64,000 nt of DNA from Dastarcus helophoroides (lineage: Eukaryota > Arthropoda > Insecta > Coleoptera > Bothrideridae): positions 33,324,431 to 33,388,430 of the forward strand of contig CM053326.1 of the NCBI GenBank assembly GCA_028583605.1, given 5' to 3'. The notes below the pieces were generated by a model. It worked only from the letters and a program-made list of their open reading frames with translations, had not been told where the DNA came from and ran no database searches. The position numbers and the translations under genes were made by a program. Position 1 is the stretch's first letter, and each line of letters begins with the position of its first letter. Shown here piece by piece: positions 1 to 11,150 of the stretch.

Positions 1-311
1 ACCAGCTTGAACGTCTGCATTGCACCCCAGCTACCCCCAGGCGTAAAGAAAACTATCCTGTCTTGACACAATGCCATAATCACAATCGAAAGTTTTAAAC
101 AGCTCGCAAGTCTGGAGGGGTAGTAAGCGACCCCAGTTTTTTCTTGAGGCACCCTTCGATTAGCCGTCTTACAAAAGATGTAATGCAGTTCGTAAAGACT
201 TTTTGCCTGGTCTGGATATTTCTTTTGAAAGCGCATTAGCACAATGCAACCCCGGGTTACCTATGTCTTTCTTGCGTAACACCTGGCTCCGCATGGACCC
301 GTGCCGTCTAA

Positions 312-554
312 GATGGTGCTGGAACAATACTGTCTGCAGATCTGCGACCTATTGTTCCGAATTACGTTGACTCTATAACTGATCCTACCCAACATTGGGA
401 CACGCGTTTAATATCGCAAGCAAGACAGATGCAAGATGCAATAACATCAGTTTCTGCTAATATAACTTTCGAACCTTTACTGTTATCCATATTATTTGAT
501 ATGATCAGTCTTGATGAAATCGTCAAATTGGGGTTGGTAGGGTTGAACGATTAA
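312..554 (+). pseudogene. Unrecognised reading frame, 5'-truncated, convergent with the next gene
   Basis: An open frame of about 80 codons runs from just after an in-frame TAA (309-311) to a TAA at 552-554. The translation looks protein-like rather than low-complexity (it contains ITDPTQHWDTRL and a hydrophobic stretch FEPLLLSILFDMISLDEIV). I see no start codon that would give a full gene. Other frames just upstream (about 165-310) also read like broken coding sequence, so this may be the 3' end of a frame-shifted gene. It ends on bases shared with the stop codon of the opposite-strand frame at 551-1150. Family not recognised; a decayed viral or large DNA transposon gene is possible but not shown. 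Confidence 0.35.
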
Positions 555-1150
555 TAATAGATTTCATTGGCCTTGCTCCTTTCAATTAAAATACCTAATA
601 AGACGACGTCCTTAAAATCGAAATTTAATATGACATCACCCTTCATCTGGAGTTTCACTCCATTGAATTTTATAACAAAAGATGTTTTTAACTTATGAAA
701 ATTCCTCAGCAACTCCAACAACTGAAGCAGTATCAGTGTGGGCAAAAAAAAACTTGCATTATCATTAATCCAAAACCAATTATTACCACGAAGGTATCCA
801 CGGTCAAAATTGTTTTTAGAAATGGGGCCATGCCAAGGAACTGCTTGAAGTGTTCCCTTGCTATCGTAAAAGCCTTCTTCAGGAAGAAGCAAAAACGAAC
901 ATTGGCGAAGATCGCCATAGCATTCACAGCAACTTACAGAACACTTTCCCTGTTGATTCAAAATCTCATCATTTATCTTCCTGTAAGACCAAAATCTATT
1001 CAGTTTTTCCCAAAGAGTACCTCTAGAGGGAGGAACATATTGCACGGTTGTGACACTGAGACGTTCAAGGCAAATCCTTTCTTGCCTAGAATATGATATT
1101 TCTAAGTATATGCTATTTCTAGGTATGGTGAAGGACATAACAGTTCCCAT
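551..1150 (-). CDS. Unrecognised 199-residue protein
   Basis: This is the longest non-repetitive open frame in the left third of the window: ATG at 1150, stop TAA at 553-551. A cysteine cluster lies at residues 70-84 (C70, C74, C75, C77, C84), and a hydrophobic leucine-rich segment at about 134-147 could be a membrane segment or a buried helix. There is no signal peptide at the N-terminus. Composition is ordinary for protein, unlike the K/N/F-rich frames thrown up by the AT-rich repeats elsewhere. Its stop codon overlaps that of the plus-strand frame ending at 554, a compact convergent layout unusual for host genes and more usual in viruses or large DNA transposons. It lies inside the presumed third intron of cyclin D. 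I do not recognise the family, and a spurious open frame cannot be excluded. Confidence 0.4.
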   Translation of the reverse strand: MGTVMSFTIPRNSIYLEISYSRQERICLERLSVTTVQYVPPSRGTLWEKLNRFWSYRKINDEILNQQGKCSVSCCECYGDLRQCSFLLLPEEGFYDSKGTLQAVPWHGPISKNNFDRGYLRGNNWFWINDNASFFLPTLILLQLLELLRNFHKLKTSFVIKFNGVKLQMKGDVILNFDFKDVVLLGILIERSKANEIYY

Positions 1151-2200
1151 AGGGAGTTTTCTAAAGAATACTTTTTTATTTGTTTATTGTGTATTCAAAT
1201 TCAAAAATCCAGTCAAAAAACGTGATGATTCGAAAGTGAGCATGACCGTGACAGAGCCGATATGTTCAAGGATACGCCTAATTAGTACCATTGTACAAAC
1301 CCGAACCTGTTACTTGAACGAGCATAAAAATATACAACCTGTACACGTCTTTCAATGATTTTAATGAGGTAGATTGGCACATGCGATAACTGACAAATTC
1401 TACTGGTAGCACAGTTATGAAACTGCTAACAACCAACAAAGAAGAAACAGGTGAAGAATTATACACGCATCAAAGCTCTCACCTTACACCCAACGTGTTC
1501 GATTATTAAGCGTTTCATTAACTGGAGGAAATTAGTTTGCTTTATTGGGTAACAAAAAAGGCACTTATATTTAAAAATTCATCTTTATCAAGAATTCTCT
1601 ATTTTCAATTTCCACTTTTCGTTAATTTTAATTTGCCATAAAAAAGAAACCATCCTGTCACTAAAAATTCGATCCAGTATTCACCAACAAAATATTCAAA
1701 TATCTAGATATCATTACATTCCAAGATGCGAAGATGATTCAAAGAAGTCATGGCAATAAAAGTAAAATAATTGAGGTTCATTTTGTGCATTTTTAGTTCT
1801 TTACTATATTTTTTTCTCAAAGTATAATATAATGGTTTGTTCCACAGAATGACTTTTGATTTTTTTAATATCAAATAAATCCTCTATTTCATTTTAACAA
1901 GTTTTAGCAATTTGTTCGTAATTTTAATATCTACTGAAACAATTTATTTTCAGAATTGTGGAATTGAATACTAAACATGTTAATGAAATGAAAAAGTCAT
2001 TCATACAATTAAAAAAAAAGAGATCCTGTCAACCAGTAAGGAGCACCTTCCTACGGGGGTAAAGATATTATCAAGAGGGAAGCCTTAAAGAAAAATCCAA
2101 TGAAATCTTAGATCCAATCATTAATGCATTTGGCCATTGTTTAAGTTTTGACAATCTCAATTTGCGGCGCTCCACCTGAGCCCCCGCTGAAAATATATTA
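1151..2200. other. Presumed intronic DNA, no gene seen
   Basis: Moderately AT-rich, largely non-repetitive sequence. Reading frames are short and unconvincing. It lies downstream of cyclin D exon 3 on the minus strand and is probably intron. Confidence 0.4.
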
Positions 2201-2277
2201 AATTTTTTTCATCTTAGAATTTGGATTTTTTCAAAATTTTAACTTTTTAATGAACATTTTTACTTTAAAATTTCAAC

Positions 2278-2388
2278 TTATCTCTCTGAAGATGATAGCT
2301 TGGCTATCGAAACGCGTTAGAGCAACCTCGGTTGTGTTTTTTAATCCTTCTTGGTTTCAGGGGACAAGATTTGCATTTCAACTTTTTT
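2278..2388 (+). repeat. Hammerhead element, copy A
   Basis: Single-orientation copy of a dispersed family. It contains the ribozyme core followed by a conserved tail of about 65 nt that reads CAACCTCGGTTGTG, a T run, CTTGGTTTCAGGGGACAAG and ATTTGCATTTCAA. The copy ends in the T-rich repeat. The same tail is found at 4190, 5830, 21250, 34050 and 51350 on the plus strand, and inverted at 4010, 5650, 33910 and 55140. Confidence 0.75.
2281..2323 (+). ncRNA. Type-I minimal hammerhead ribozyme motif (core intact)
   Basis: Box CTGAAGA is at 2286-2292. Helix II is GATAGC-TTG-GCTATC (2294-2308). Box GAAAC is at 2309-2313. A two-base-pair helix III with a GC loop is followed by GTT, with predicted cleavage between 2318 and 2319. 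Helix I pairs CTCT (2282-2285) with AGAG (2319-2322). Box order and the very small helix III match the minimal type-I hammerheads described in Penelope-like retroelements. Activity is inferred, not shown. Confidence 0.75.
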
Positions 2389-3982
2389 TAAGTTACATTT
2401 TTTCAAAATTTTAATTGTTTTTGAAATGAAATTGTTGACCAAGTTTCGATATTTTTTCAAAAAATTCCAATTTTTTAAATTTTACCCTTTTTAAAAATTT
2501 TAATTTTAAAATTTCAACCTTTTTAAATTTCGATATTCAAAATTTCGATTTTTTTTGTAAATTTTGGACTTTTTTAAAACAATGTGCCGAATATATAACT
2601 TCTTAAAAATTGAGACTTTTTTTGCAAATCATGAATTTTTCAAATCTTGATATTTTCAAAATGTGGCTTTTTTGAAATTTTCGACCATTTTTCAAAATTT
2701 CGACTTTCTTAAAAATTACAAATACTTTCTTAAAAATTACAATTTTTTTCTTTCAAAATTATGAAAATTTTTACTTTAAAATTTCAGCTGATTGAAGTTT
2801 GGTCATTTTTTCGAAATTTCGAATTTTTCAAGTTCCGACTTTTTCCGAATTTAGACTTTTTTGAAAATATTAACTTTCTGTTCGAAATTTCAATTTTTTA
2901 ATTAGTTTAATTAATAGTAATATGTGACATGTGACTGACGTCCATTCTTTTTAAAAATTACGATTTCTTCAAATCTTGAAATTTATTCAAAGTGTGACCC
3001 TTTTCAAAATTTTCAAAATTTCGGCTTTCTTAAAAATGAGACTTTTTACAATTTCTATTTTTTTTAATCTTCATTTTTTTTGACAAATTTAACTTTTTAT
3101 CAAAATTTTGACATTTTTCAAAATGTTAACTTTAAAATTTCGACAAACTTTCGAATTTTTGTAAAATTTTATCTTTTTTGTTCAATTTCGACTCTTTTTT
3201 TTGAAATTTTTGTCTTTAAGTTTCGATAATTTTACAAAATTCCAATTTTTGAAATTTTACTTTTTTTGAACACTTATTTTAAAATTTCAACTTTTTACAT
3301 TTCGATGTATTTTGAAAATTGCGATTTTTTTTAATTTTCGACTTCTTTTTTTAAATAATGTGCTGAATATATGACTTTTTACAAATTGAGATCTTTGTAA
3401 ATTACGAATTTTTCAAATCTTGATTTTGAGATTGTCGACCATTTTTCAAAATTTCGACTTTCTTGAAAACTACAAATACTTTCTTAAAAGTTACAAATTT
3501 TTTATTTCAAAATTATAAAAATTGTCACTTTAATAGTTCAGCTGTTTGAAGTTTGGTCATTTTTTCGAAATTTCGAGTTTTTTCAAGTTCCGACTTTTTC
3601 CGAATTTAAACTTTTTTTAAGTATTAACTTTCTTTTCGAAATTTCAATTTTTTAATTAGATAAATTAATAGTAATATGTGACTGATGTCGATTCGTTTTA
3701 AAAATTACGATTTTTTCAAATCTTGACATTTATTCAAAATGTGACCCTTTTAAAATTTTCAAAATTTCGGCTTTCTTAAAAATGAGACACTTTCACAATT
3801 TCTATTATTCTAAATTTTCACTTTTTTTGACAAATTTAACATTTTATCAAAATTTTGACATTTTTCAAAATGTTAACTTGAAAATTTTATCTTATTTTTT
3901 TAATTTTGACTCTTAAAAATTTCCATGTTTATTCAAAATTCTCTAAAATTGGGAAATTTTTGAACATTTTTCAAAATTTTTC

Positions 3983-4245
3983 GTGGAACTGACTGGTCCT
4001 TGGTTATCTTCAAAAATTGAAATACAGAACTTGTCCCCTGAAACCAAGAAAGATTAAAAAACACAACAAAGGTTGCACTAACGCGTTCGACAGCCAAGCT
4101 ATCGTCTTCAGAGAGATACTCTCTGTACTCTCAGTATCTCTCTGAAGATGACAGCTTGGCTGTCGAAACGCGTTAGAGCAACCTTTGTTGTGTTTTTTAA
4201 TCTTTCTTGATTTCAGGGAACAAGTTCTGTATTTCAATTTTTCAA
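3983..4245. repeat. Hammerhead element, copy B: inverted pair
   Basis: Two arms of the family meet head to head around 4116-4136, giving a nearly palindromic block of about 230 bp. The left (minus-oriented) arm starts with GTGGAACTGACTGGTCCTTG and extends about 30 nt further than the right arm, which stops after TGTATTTCAATTTTT. The arms differ at several positions. The plus arm has an intact ribozyme core, while the minus arm lost one A of the GAAAC box. Confidence 0.8.
4137..4179 (+). ncRNA. Hammerhead ribozyme motif in copy B, plus arm (core intact)
   Basis: CTGAAGA is at 4142-4148. Helix II is GACAGC-TTG-GCTGTC (4150-4164), a compensated T-A to C-G exchange relative to copy A. GAAAC is at 4165-4169, predicted cleavage falls after 4174, and helix I pairs CTCT (4138-4141) with AGAG (4175-4178). 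The opposing arm (about 4077-4118, minus strand) has GAAC in place of GAAAC and a T-G wobble in helix II, so it is probably dead. Confidence 0.75.
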
Positions 4246-5600
4246 AATTTAAACTTGATCTTTCGACGTTTTACCAGTCATCTTGAGAATAAGATGAAAA
4301 TTTGGGATTAAACTCGAAGTTTCGAGTGTAATCTCGAAATATTCATTCAAAGAGTAAAAAGTGGAAATTTAAATGTCAAAACTAAAATTATTTCTTAAAA
4401 TTTCGAATTGAAAGACAAAATTTAGAAACCCATTTTTGGAAAAACATTGGAAATTTTCGGAAAAAAATGATACAATATACAAAAATATACAAATGATACA
4501 GAGCAAAAGTGAAAATTTGGTGATTAAAATAGTAATTTTGGAAAGGTTATATAATTTCGAGGTTTTTTTTTAACATTTCGACTGTCTTCACAACATTTTG
4601 TACCTTTTAGTTTCGAGTTTTAATTCAAAATATGCTGAAAAATCTAAATGTAGAGGTGACAAAGTCAATAGTTTTAGAAAAAATCCAAATTTTTAATAGA
4701 GAACTTTTGAAGAAAAAAAAACTAAAAATTGCAAAGCAACTTCTTTAAATTGGGGAAAAATGTGAAAATTTCAAAGAAAGTCAAATCTACATTAAAGAGA
4801 ACCATCATTTGGATTTTTTCTAGAAATTTTGCAGTTTTGATCGAAATTTAATTAATTTTAAAGTCAAAATATTTTGAAAATTCCCAAATTTGAAACCAAA
4901 GTTTAAACATTAAATCTATTAAAAATAAATTTTGTCAAAATTTCGGTTTTAATCGTTCACTTTTTTTAAGATATTCTGAATACCTTAAAGCTCTTTATAT
5001 ACGAAGTTGTAAAAAATTTTACAAATCAAGTTTTTCTCGAAATGTCTCTATTAAAATAAAATTTTCGAAATATAAAATATAAAAAACGTGATTAAAAGTT
5101 GAAATGTCCTGATTTAAAGTCAAAATGTCTTAATTAAAATCGATGTTTCGTGACATGGGTCGAAATTTTAATGTCAACCTTTTTTTTCAAAGTTTTAACC
5201 TGGGACTCGAAATTTTGAGGAAAAAATCGAATTTTCAAAATTAAAGTCGAAATATCAAAAGCGCCGATATTTTTTATTCTTAGGTTGAAATTTTACAAAG
5301 AAGTTAGAATTTTCAATTTTAAATTTAATAGTTTCAGAAAAAATCGACATTAGAAGCAAAAAAATCCTACTCATAAAAATATCCCAAATTTTGAGCTTAA
5401 AGAAGTTGACATTTTGGGATTAAATTGAAAAATGTCAGTTGAAGTAAAAACTTAATTTATTAAAGTGTTTCTTCAAAAAATTGCGACTTTTCTGGAAATT
5501 TTGAATTTTTGACAAGAAGTCGAATACGCAAAATTTTATTCAAATTCTTGAACTCGACATTTTTAAATTCGAAAAGTTGTAAAATTATTTTAACATAAAT
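4246..5600. repeat. Mixed-polarity AT-rich degenerate repeat
   Basis: Diffuse repeats of GAAATTTT, TCGAAATTT and CAAAATTT in both polarities, less regular than the neighbouring blocks. No coding frame is supported. Confidence 0.5.
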
Positions 5601-5611
5601 TCAATAATTTT

Positions 5612-5880
5612 GATGGAACGGACTGGTCCTTGGTTATCTTCAAAGATTGGAATACAAATCTTGTCCCCTGAAACCAAGAAGGATTAAGAAACACAACAGA
5701 GGTTGCTCTAACGCGTTTCGATAGCCAAGCTATCATCTTCAGAGAGATACTTACCTATCAAAATCTTCAGAGAATATCTCTCTAAAGATGATGGTTTGGC
5801 TATCGAAACGCATTAGAGCAACCTCTGCTGTGTTTTTAATCTTTCTTGGTTTCAGGGGACAAGATTTGTATTTCAATTTT
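5612..5880. repeat. Hammerhead element, copy C: inverted pair
   Basis: Same head-to-head design as copy B, with about 25 nt of unrelated sequence between the arms (about 5750-5775). The left arm begins GATGGAACGGACTGGTCCTT and is minus-oriented. The right arm ends at TTGTATTTCAATTTTT. The minus arm keeps the ribozyme core. The plus arm has CTAAAGA in place of CTGAAGA and CATT in place of CGTT at the cleavage side. Confidence 0.8.
5705..5747 (-). ncRNA. Hammerhead ribozyme motif in copy C, minus arm (core intact)
   Basis: Read on the minus strand: CTCT (5746-5743), CTGAAGA (5742-5736), helix II GATAGC-TTG-GCTATC, GAAAC, GC, GTT, then AGAG (5709-5706), with predicted cleavage between 5710 and 5709. 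It is identical in core to copy A. Confidence 0.75.
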
Positions 5881-6700
5881 TTAACAAAATTCAAGTTTTT
5901 AGAATTTTCATTTATAAATTTAGTTTCAAGTTTTTCTTAAAATTTCATGTTATTCCCAAAATATACAACATTTAAGCTTCAAATTTTCTAATTGGAAAAT
6001 TCGAGACTTCTTTTGTAAAATTTAATATCTAAGCTCCAAATTTTAAGTAGAAAATTGGAAGAACTTTGAAAAAGTAATAAGAAAAATCCCAAAATTGCAG
6101 GTTTAACCTCGAAATATATTAATTTTTTCTCTAATTTTCGATAACCTCAAAACTTTGACTTTTTTTAGACATCGTAAGCTTCAAAGGTAATGTTGTATTT
6201 AAAAATCGAAACTTCGTATTCGATGGAGTTTGAAATAAAAAATTTGAGACTTATGCTGAAAATTTGAAATTTTAAGAACTTCATTTGGAATTATTGAGTT
6301 TTTGTGACTAAGTATAAGCTTAGAATTTAACTTTTTCTTTAAATTTTGACGAACACTTGGAATGTAGGTTCTTAATTTCGACTCGGTTTTTCAAAATTTC
6401 AACCTTGATCGCGAAGTTACGACTTTTTGTGCAAAATTTCTAATTATATCTTAAAAAGTTGACCCTTATTTCGAAATTTCGTATTAAATATTAATTTTGT
6501 ACACAAAATTTTGTTGTTTTATTTTTAAATTCCCTGAATTAAAAAATTCGAGATCATTTATGTTAGAAGTTTCGGGATTTTTTTTTAAATTTTTTCAGTT
6601 TAAACTAGAAAATTATGATTTTCAATATTTCGAATGAATCTGGAGGTTTTGAAGGATTTCCTTTCATTTTAAGTAAGGTCGGCATTTTTTTTTAATAATA
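5881..6700. repeat. Mixed AT-rich degenerate repeat
   Basis: Diffuse, weakly periodic GAAATTT/TTCGAC-type sequence. No gene seen. Confidence 0.45.
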
Positions 6701-6897
6701 TATAAAAAGAAGGTCTTTTATGAATGCATCACTGTCAGATGCAAACTTTTAATTTATTTAAAAGGTTTTTGTATTTCTTTCCCGATCAGCTTCCCATTTA
6801 TTAAGTGACATCTAATAAAACATTGAAAGAAAATAAGATTCGCCAAATACGAATTAAAACGTGATCGTGGTGGCTGAATAATATTCAAGGATTATTT

Positions 6898-7120
6898 TTA
6901 TCTATAAAAACTCTTACACCAACTGGAGTAGCTATTTTTTTCCGGATTAATTTTCATTGTTGCATGCATAATGAACGGGGTTGTGGCTAGCACAATGATC
7001 TTCGGCAAATGGTCCTTGTGACCACTGTGTGACAAAAAACTGCATCTAATGATGCCGATGGGGTAACCGGAGCAATCTTCGCATGCCAATACCCACAATT
7101 TAAACCCATGAGAACTGATG
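6898..7120 (-). pseudogene. Possible piggyBac-like transposase fragment
   Basis: A minus-strand frame reads HGFKLWVLACEDCSGYPIG, which resembles the block of piggyBac transposases with a GFKLW-type start followed by a GY motif. The continuation (GHKDHLPKIIVLATTPF) does not match what I expect of the family, and an in-frame stop precedes the block. If real it is a short decayed piece inside the presumed cyclin D intron. The match rests on about 20 residues and may be chance. Confidence 0.22.
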
Positions 7121-7532
7121 ATTACAGGTTATTTGCATAGCGTAACCGTATGAGGTATCATAATTGCAGTGGTGTACACTACTGACCATAGTGTCGTAAT
7201 TGTCCTTTCCTCTGTGCGACACGCACTACTTACATTTATATCAAGTTATAGACAGCTGTGAAGCAATGTGTCCACTGACCCTTTTTGGGGGCGACAGCTG
7301 GAGATGAAGCTGATAACACATATAAATCTATAACTATTTGTTCTCGTAGGATTTGATAAAGCAATTTACAAGACGGCATTTTCGGAGATTATCTAGAGAA
7401 ACGACATTTGGTCTTCGGATCGTTAACCCCTACTGAGTATTTAAAGATCCCTTGTAAATCAATAGTTCGATACATTAAAAAAGTAGCTCAAAATAAAGAA
7501 TGTTGAAAACAGAATACCAATATCTATATTGA

Positions 7533-7960
7533 AACTTGAAGTTTGTAAGCGTCTATCTGTCTATCGACTGGCCTTTTGTCCGGACTAATCTCGGAAACTG
7601 CTAAATCGATGTTAATGAAACGTTTACTAAAATGTAGGGTATTTTTAGGGGTACCTTTTAGGCTATTTGCATTCCAGTAGAACTCAATATTCCACTTCTA
7701 ATGCTGTACCCCAGAAGCAAACTATGTTAAGTCATAAAATTTATTCCTATGATAAATAAAATTAAATTCAATTAACGTAGTTTAGGTTCAGGGTAAACCT
7801 GGGCTTGACATTTTTCAAAAAGGCCTACATTTGCTGTTTATTTAGATATTTTGATCCCATTTTGGGAAAAATTGGACTGGGCACAGTTTGCCTCTTAGGT
7901 GCCGAACCGTGCTAATAATTTTATTTGAGGTTATAACACACAATATATCTAATTTTTTTG
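7533..7960 (+). mobile_element. Helitron-like non-autonomous element, degraded copy
   Basis: It shares the ordered phrases CTTTTGTCCGG, CTCGGAAACTGCTAAATCGA, GTATTTTTAGGGGTACCTTT and CTAACAATTTTATT-like segments with the copies at 20490 and 23821. The 3' terminus seen in the other two copies (GGTCAGC...) is missing, so the right edge is approximate. Confidence 0.55.
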
Positions 7961-8440
7961 TTAGTAGGAAAATGTGACAGTATCCAGTATCAAACTAATA
8001 TTATGGAAATTCAATAAGATCTCCACTTACACAAAAGGTGCTATTGTAAAGAGATTTGCTGAATAATAGAGATGCAAATCACGATAAGAGTCAATTTGGT
8101 AATAAACAGTACTTAACGCGTGTTATGCAATTCATTTTAATAAATTTGCGGTATGAGGGCCAATTTACAGCCGCTCTTAACACTGGTTTATATCTTTCCA
8201 CTCCGAGTAAGCACATTAAACCATGCTGCGAAAGCTGGGAGGTAGACTTTTTGATTTAACGTAAGATATAGACCCGTATCGTTCGACACGTTTTAATATG
8301 ATAATTGTTTAGTGTGACAACAATGAGGGGTTATTTGAATGGTGGCATCTTTAAGGGCAAAGATTTTTTTAAATCCAAAGTAGGTAGTTAACTTTGATCG
8401 AATATTTCCCACCAAAAAATTAAAATCCTGAAAAAACCAT
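7961..8440. other. Presumed intronic DNA, no gene seen
   Basis: Mostly non-repetitive AT-rich sequence. A 67-codon plus-strand frame (8056-8259) has no recognisable features. Confidence 0.35.
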
Positions 8441-11150
8441 ACAATTTAAAAAGTTTTTTCACGAAATTTTCCTTTTCAGCAAATTTTCATTTTTTCCAAA
8501 ACATTCGAGCTCTCCTCCTCTCCAACTTTCGAGATTCATTTCGAAAGTTAAATTTTTATCTCGAGGACCGTCCTCTCGAAGACTCTGGCCAGAAGATTAT
8601 GACGTTAATTTCTAAATTTGAATTACCCAATATTTCGGTTTTTTTCTTAAAAATCGTGACCCGAAATTTTTTTTTCTTTATCTCAAGTTCTTTCGAAAAA
8701 TGTTGACGTTAATCTCGAATTTTCGATTTTAGTCTGGTTTGGACTTTTAAATTCGAAACTGATTTTCGAAATTTTGGAATAACAATTTCTTATCGAAATT
8801 TATACTTTTTTGAACATTTTTTGGAAACTTCAGGCCTTTTCCAAAATGTATGTAAATTTTTTTACATCTTTTTCTCTCTGATGTATTTTATTGACATTTC
8901 AGTTGTTACCTCGAATTTAGGAGATTTAAATCTAAATCTGGATTTTAAATTTTGCAACATTGACTTTTTTGTCGAAATTTTTCAAAATTTAAAATCAAAA
9001 TTTTAGTAAAATTATACGTTTTATGGAAACAAATTGAGAAAAAGTCGAATTTGGTTTAAAAAAAAGGAAATTTAAAAAAAATAGGAAGCTGCGAATTGAA
9101 AATCGAGTTCCAACGGAAATTTTGAAAAAAAAAAACAAAAATTAAAAGAAAATTGCGAGAGAAAGTAGAAACTTGCTGAATAAAACCCAAGTTTTAAATT
9201 GAAATCTTAAAAATAATTTCGAGATTAAGCATAAAATTTTGAAAAGAAAATCAGGCTCCCATGAAAAAGGTGTAATATTGAGTTTAAAGCCAAAAATTAT
9301 GAACAAAAAGAAAGAAGCTCAGAAATTTTCAACGCACAATTTTGAAAAAAAAATAAAATAAAAATTCATGAAACAGGACTTAAGCTGATCTCAAAAATAA
9401 GTCCAGTTTGAATTTTGGGGACAAACATTTTAGAAGAATAAGGGAAGCGGAAATTTAAAAGAAAAATGTCGAAAATTCAGGAGAAAAAATCTGAATTTAT
9501 GAAATCATTTCGGGTCCAAACTCAGAAAAAAAAATCTAGAATAATTAGAACTTACAGAAACATTTTTAAATTTTAAATTTGGGATTTTGAGAAAAAAATA
9601 TGAAAATTTCGAAACTAGTGTTGAAATGTGGCGAAAAATCTAATCTTAAAGGTAAATGGAAATGTTCTGTATAAATCTGAGGTTCCCATGACACGAAATG
9701 TTTAAAAAAAGTTAAAATTTTGAATAAATTCGAAAATTGTGGAGGTAAAATTTAAAAAAAAAAATCTAACTTCAAAAAATTGAAGTTTTGAAAAAATTGG
9801 TATCTAATTTTTAAAAAGTCGAAATATTGAGAAATAGACGAGAATCTCAAAAAAATTGAAATTTAAAAAAATCAAAATTTAACGAAAAATTCAACAATTT
9901 CTTAGAAAAATTCAAATGTTAACAAAAGCAAAATTTTCAAAAAAAGGCGAAATTCTGAAAAAGGTAGACATTTTAAAGTAAGTAAGTAAAATTTTGAGAA
10001 ATATCCAAATCTTGGAAAAAAATTGAATAATTTTGAAAAGTCAAAATACTGAAAAATGGCCAAAAAAAGGTAAATTTTGAAAAAACATCAAAATGTTCAC
10101 AAAAATTCAAAAACTTGATACATGGGGCAATTTTCTAAAAAATTCGAGTTCTAAGATAATTCGAAAATTAAAATTTGAAAAAAAATATAAATTTTGAAAA
10201 AGGGGACAAACATTTGAAAAAAATCGAAATTTTAAAGTCAAAAATTTGAAAAATGTCAAAATGTTAATAAACGCCGCAAGAGTTCAAAAAAGTGAAATTC
10301 TCAAAAAAAAGTAGAAATTCTGAAAAATAGTCGAAAATTTCAAAAAAAGTAGAAATTTTAAAAAGTCGAAATTTTCAAAAAAGTCATTTGTTAAAGGAGA
10401 AACTTTTGAAGTCACATTTTGAAAGAAATTCAAAATTTTACAAATTTTAAGGCCAAAATTTTCCAAAAAATGTTAAAATTTTGAAAAAGGTGGAGGATTT
10501 AAACAGCAATCGAAATTTTAAAAGAATGTCGAAATTATAAATAAAATTGAGATTTTCAAAGAAAAGAATTTGAATTTCTGAAATTTCGAAACTCTCAAAA
10601 AAGCTCGAAATTTTCGAAAAGGTCAAATCTTTTAAAAAAGTCGAAATTTTCATAAAGATTCAAAAACTTAATATATGGGACAATTTTCTAAAAAATTCGA
10701 GTTCTATGATAATTCGAAAATTAAAAAAAAAGATTTACATTTTCGAAAGTCAAAATGTAAAAAAATATATAAATTTTGAAAAAGGGAGCAACAATTTTAA
10801 AAAAATTCGAAATTTGAGTGAAAAATTAGAAAAATGTTAAAAAACTCCATAAGTGTTTAAAAAAGTGAATTTCCAAAAAAAAGTAGAAATTTTGAAAAAT
10901 AGTCGAAAATTTCAAAAAAGTCATTTTTTAAAGGATTAATTTAAAAAAATGAACCTTTGAAAAGTCACATTCTGAAATTCGAAATTTTACAAATTTTTAA
11001 GGCAAAATTTTCAAAAAAAGTTAAAATTTTGAAAAAGATCATGTATTTAAACAACAATCGAAATTTTAAAAGAACGTCGAAATTATAAAGTTAAAAAGGT
11101 AGAAATTTTCGAAAAGTCGAACCTTTTAAAAATTTTTCAAATTTGAATTC
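8440..11150. repeat. AT-rich degenerate repeat with a polarity switch near 9010 and a ~550-bp direct repeat
   Basis: From 8440 to about 9010 the block is T-rich (TTCGAAATTTT). From about 9010 onward it is A-rich (AAAAAGTCGAAATTTT). Within the A-rich part a landmark (CAATTTTCTAAAAAATTCGA) occurs at about 10127 and again at about 10681, giving a direct repeat of about 550 bp. Open frames here encode only K/N/F-rich low-complexity strings. Confidence 0.7.

Larger units (their letters stand above)
2200..3960 (-). repeat. T-rich degenerate AAATTTCGAC repeat block with ~755-bp tandem duplication
   Basis: Short phrases such as TTTTTCAAAATTTCGACTTT recur at irregular spacing. Two successive stretches share longer landmarks in the same order: a frame around GGTCATTTTTTCG at 2801 and 3554, TTAATTAATAGTAATATGTG near 2900 and 3655, and AATGTGC(C/T)GAATATAT near 2580 and 3358. 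This gives a direct duplication with a period of about 755-777 bp. A hammerhead-containing element copy sits at 2278-2388. Confidence 0.7.

Noticed and set aside
4010..4237. 75-codon frame across the inverted hammerhead element
   Set aside because: It is a translation of a palindromic repeat. The ribozyme reading explains the conservation better.
10284..10653. Minus-strand frames rich in F, L, K and S
   Set aside because: They are translations of the A-rich degenerate repeat. The same holds for similar frames at 13579-13869, 25560-26672, 27701-27910, 30364-30633, 41348-42206, 48184-48447 and 53491-54195.
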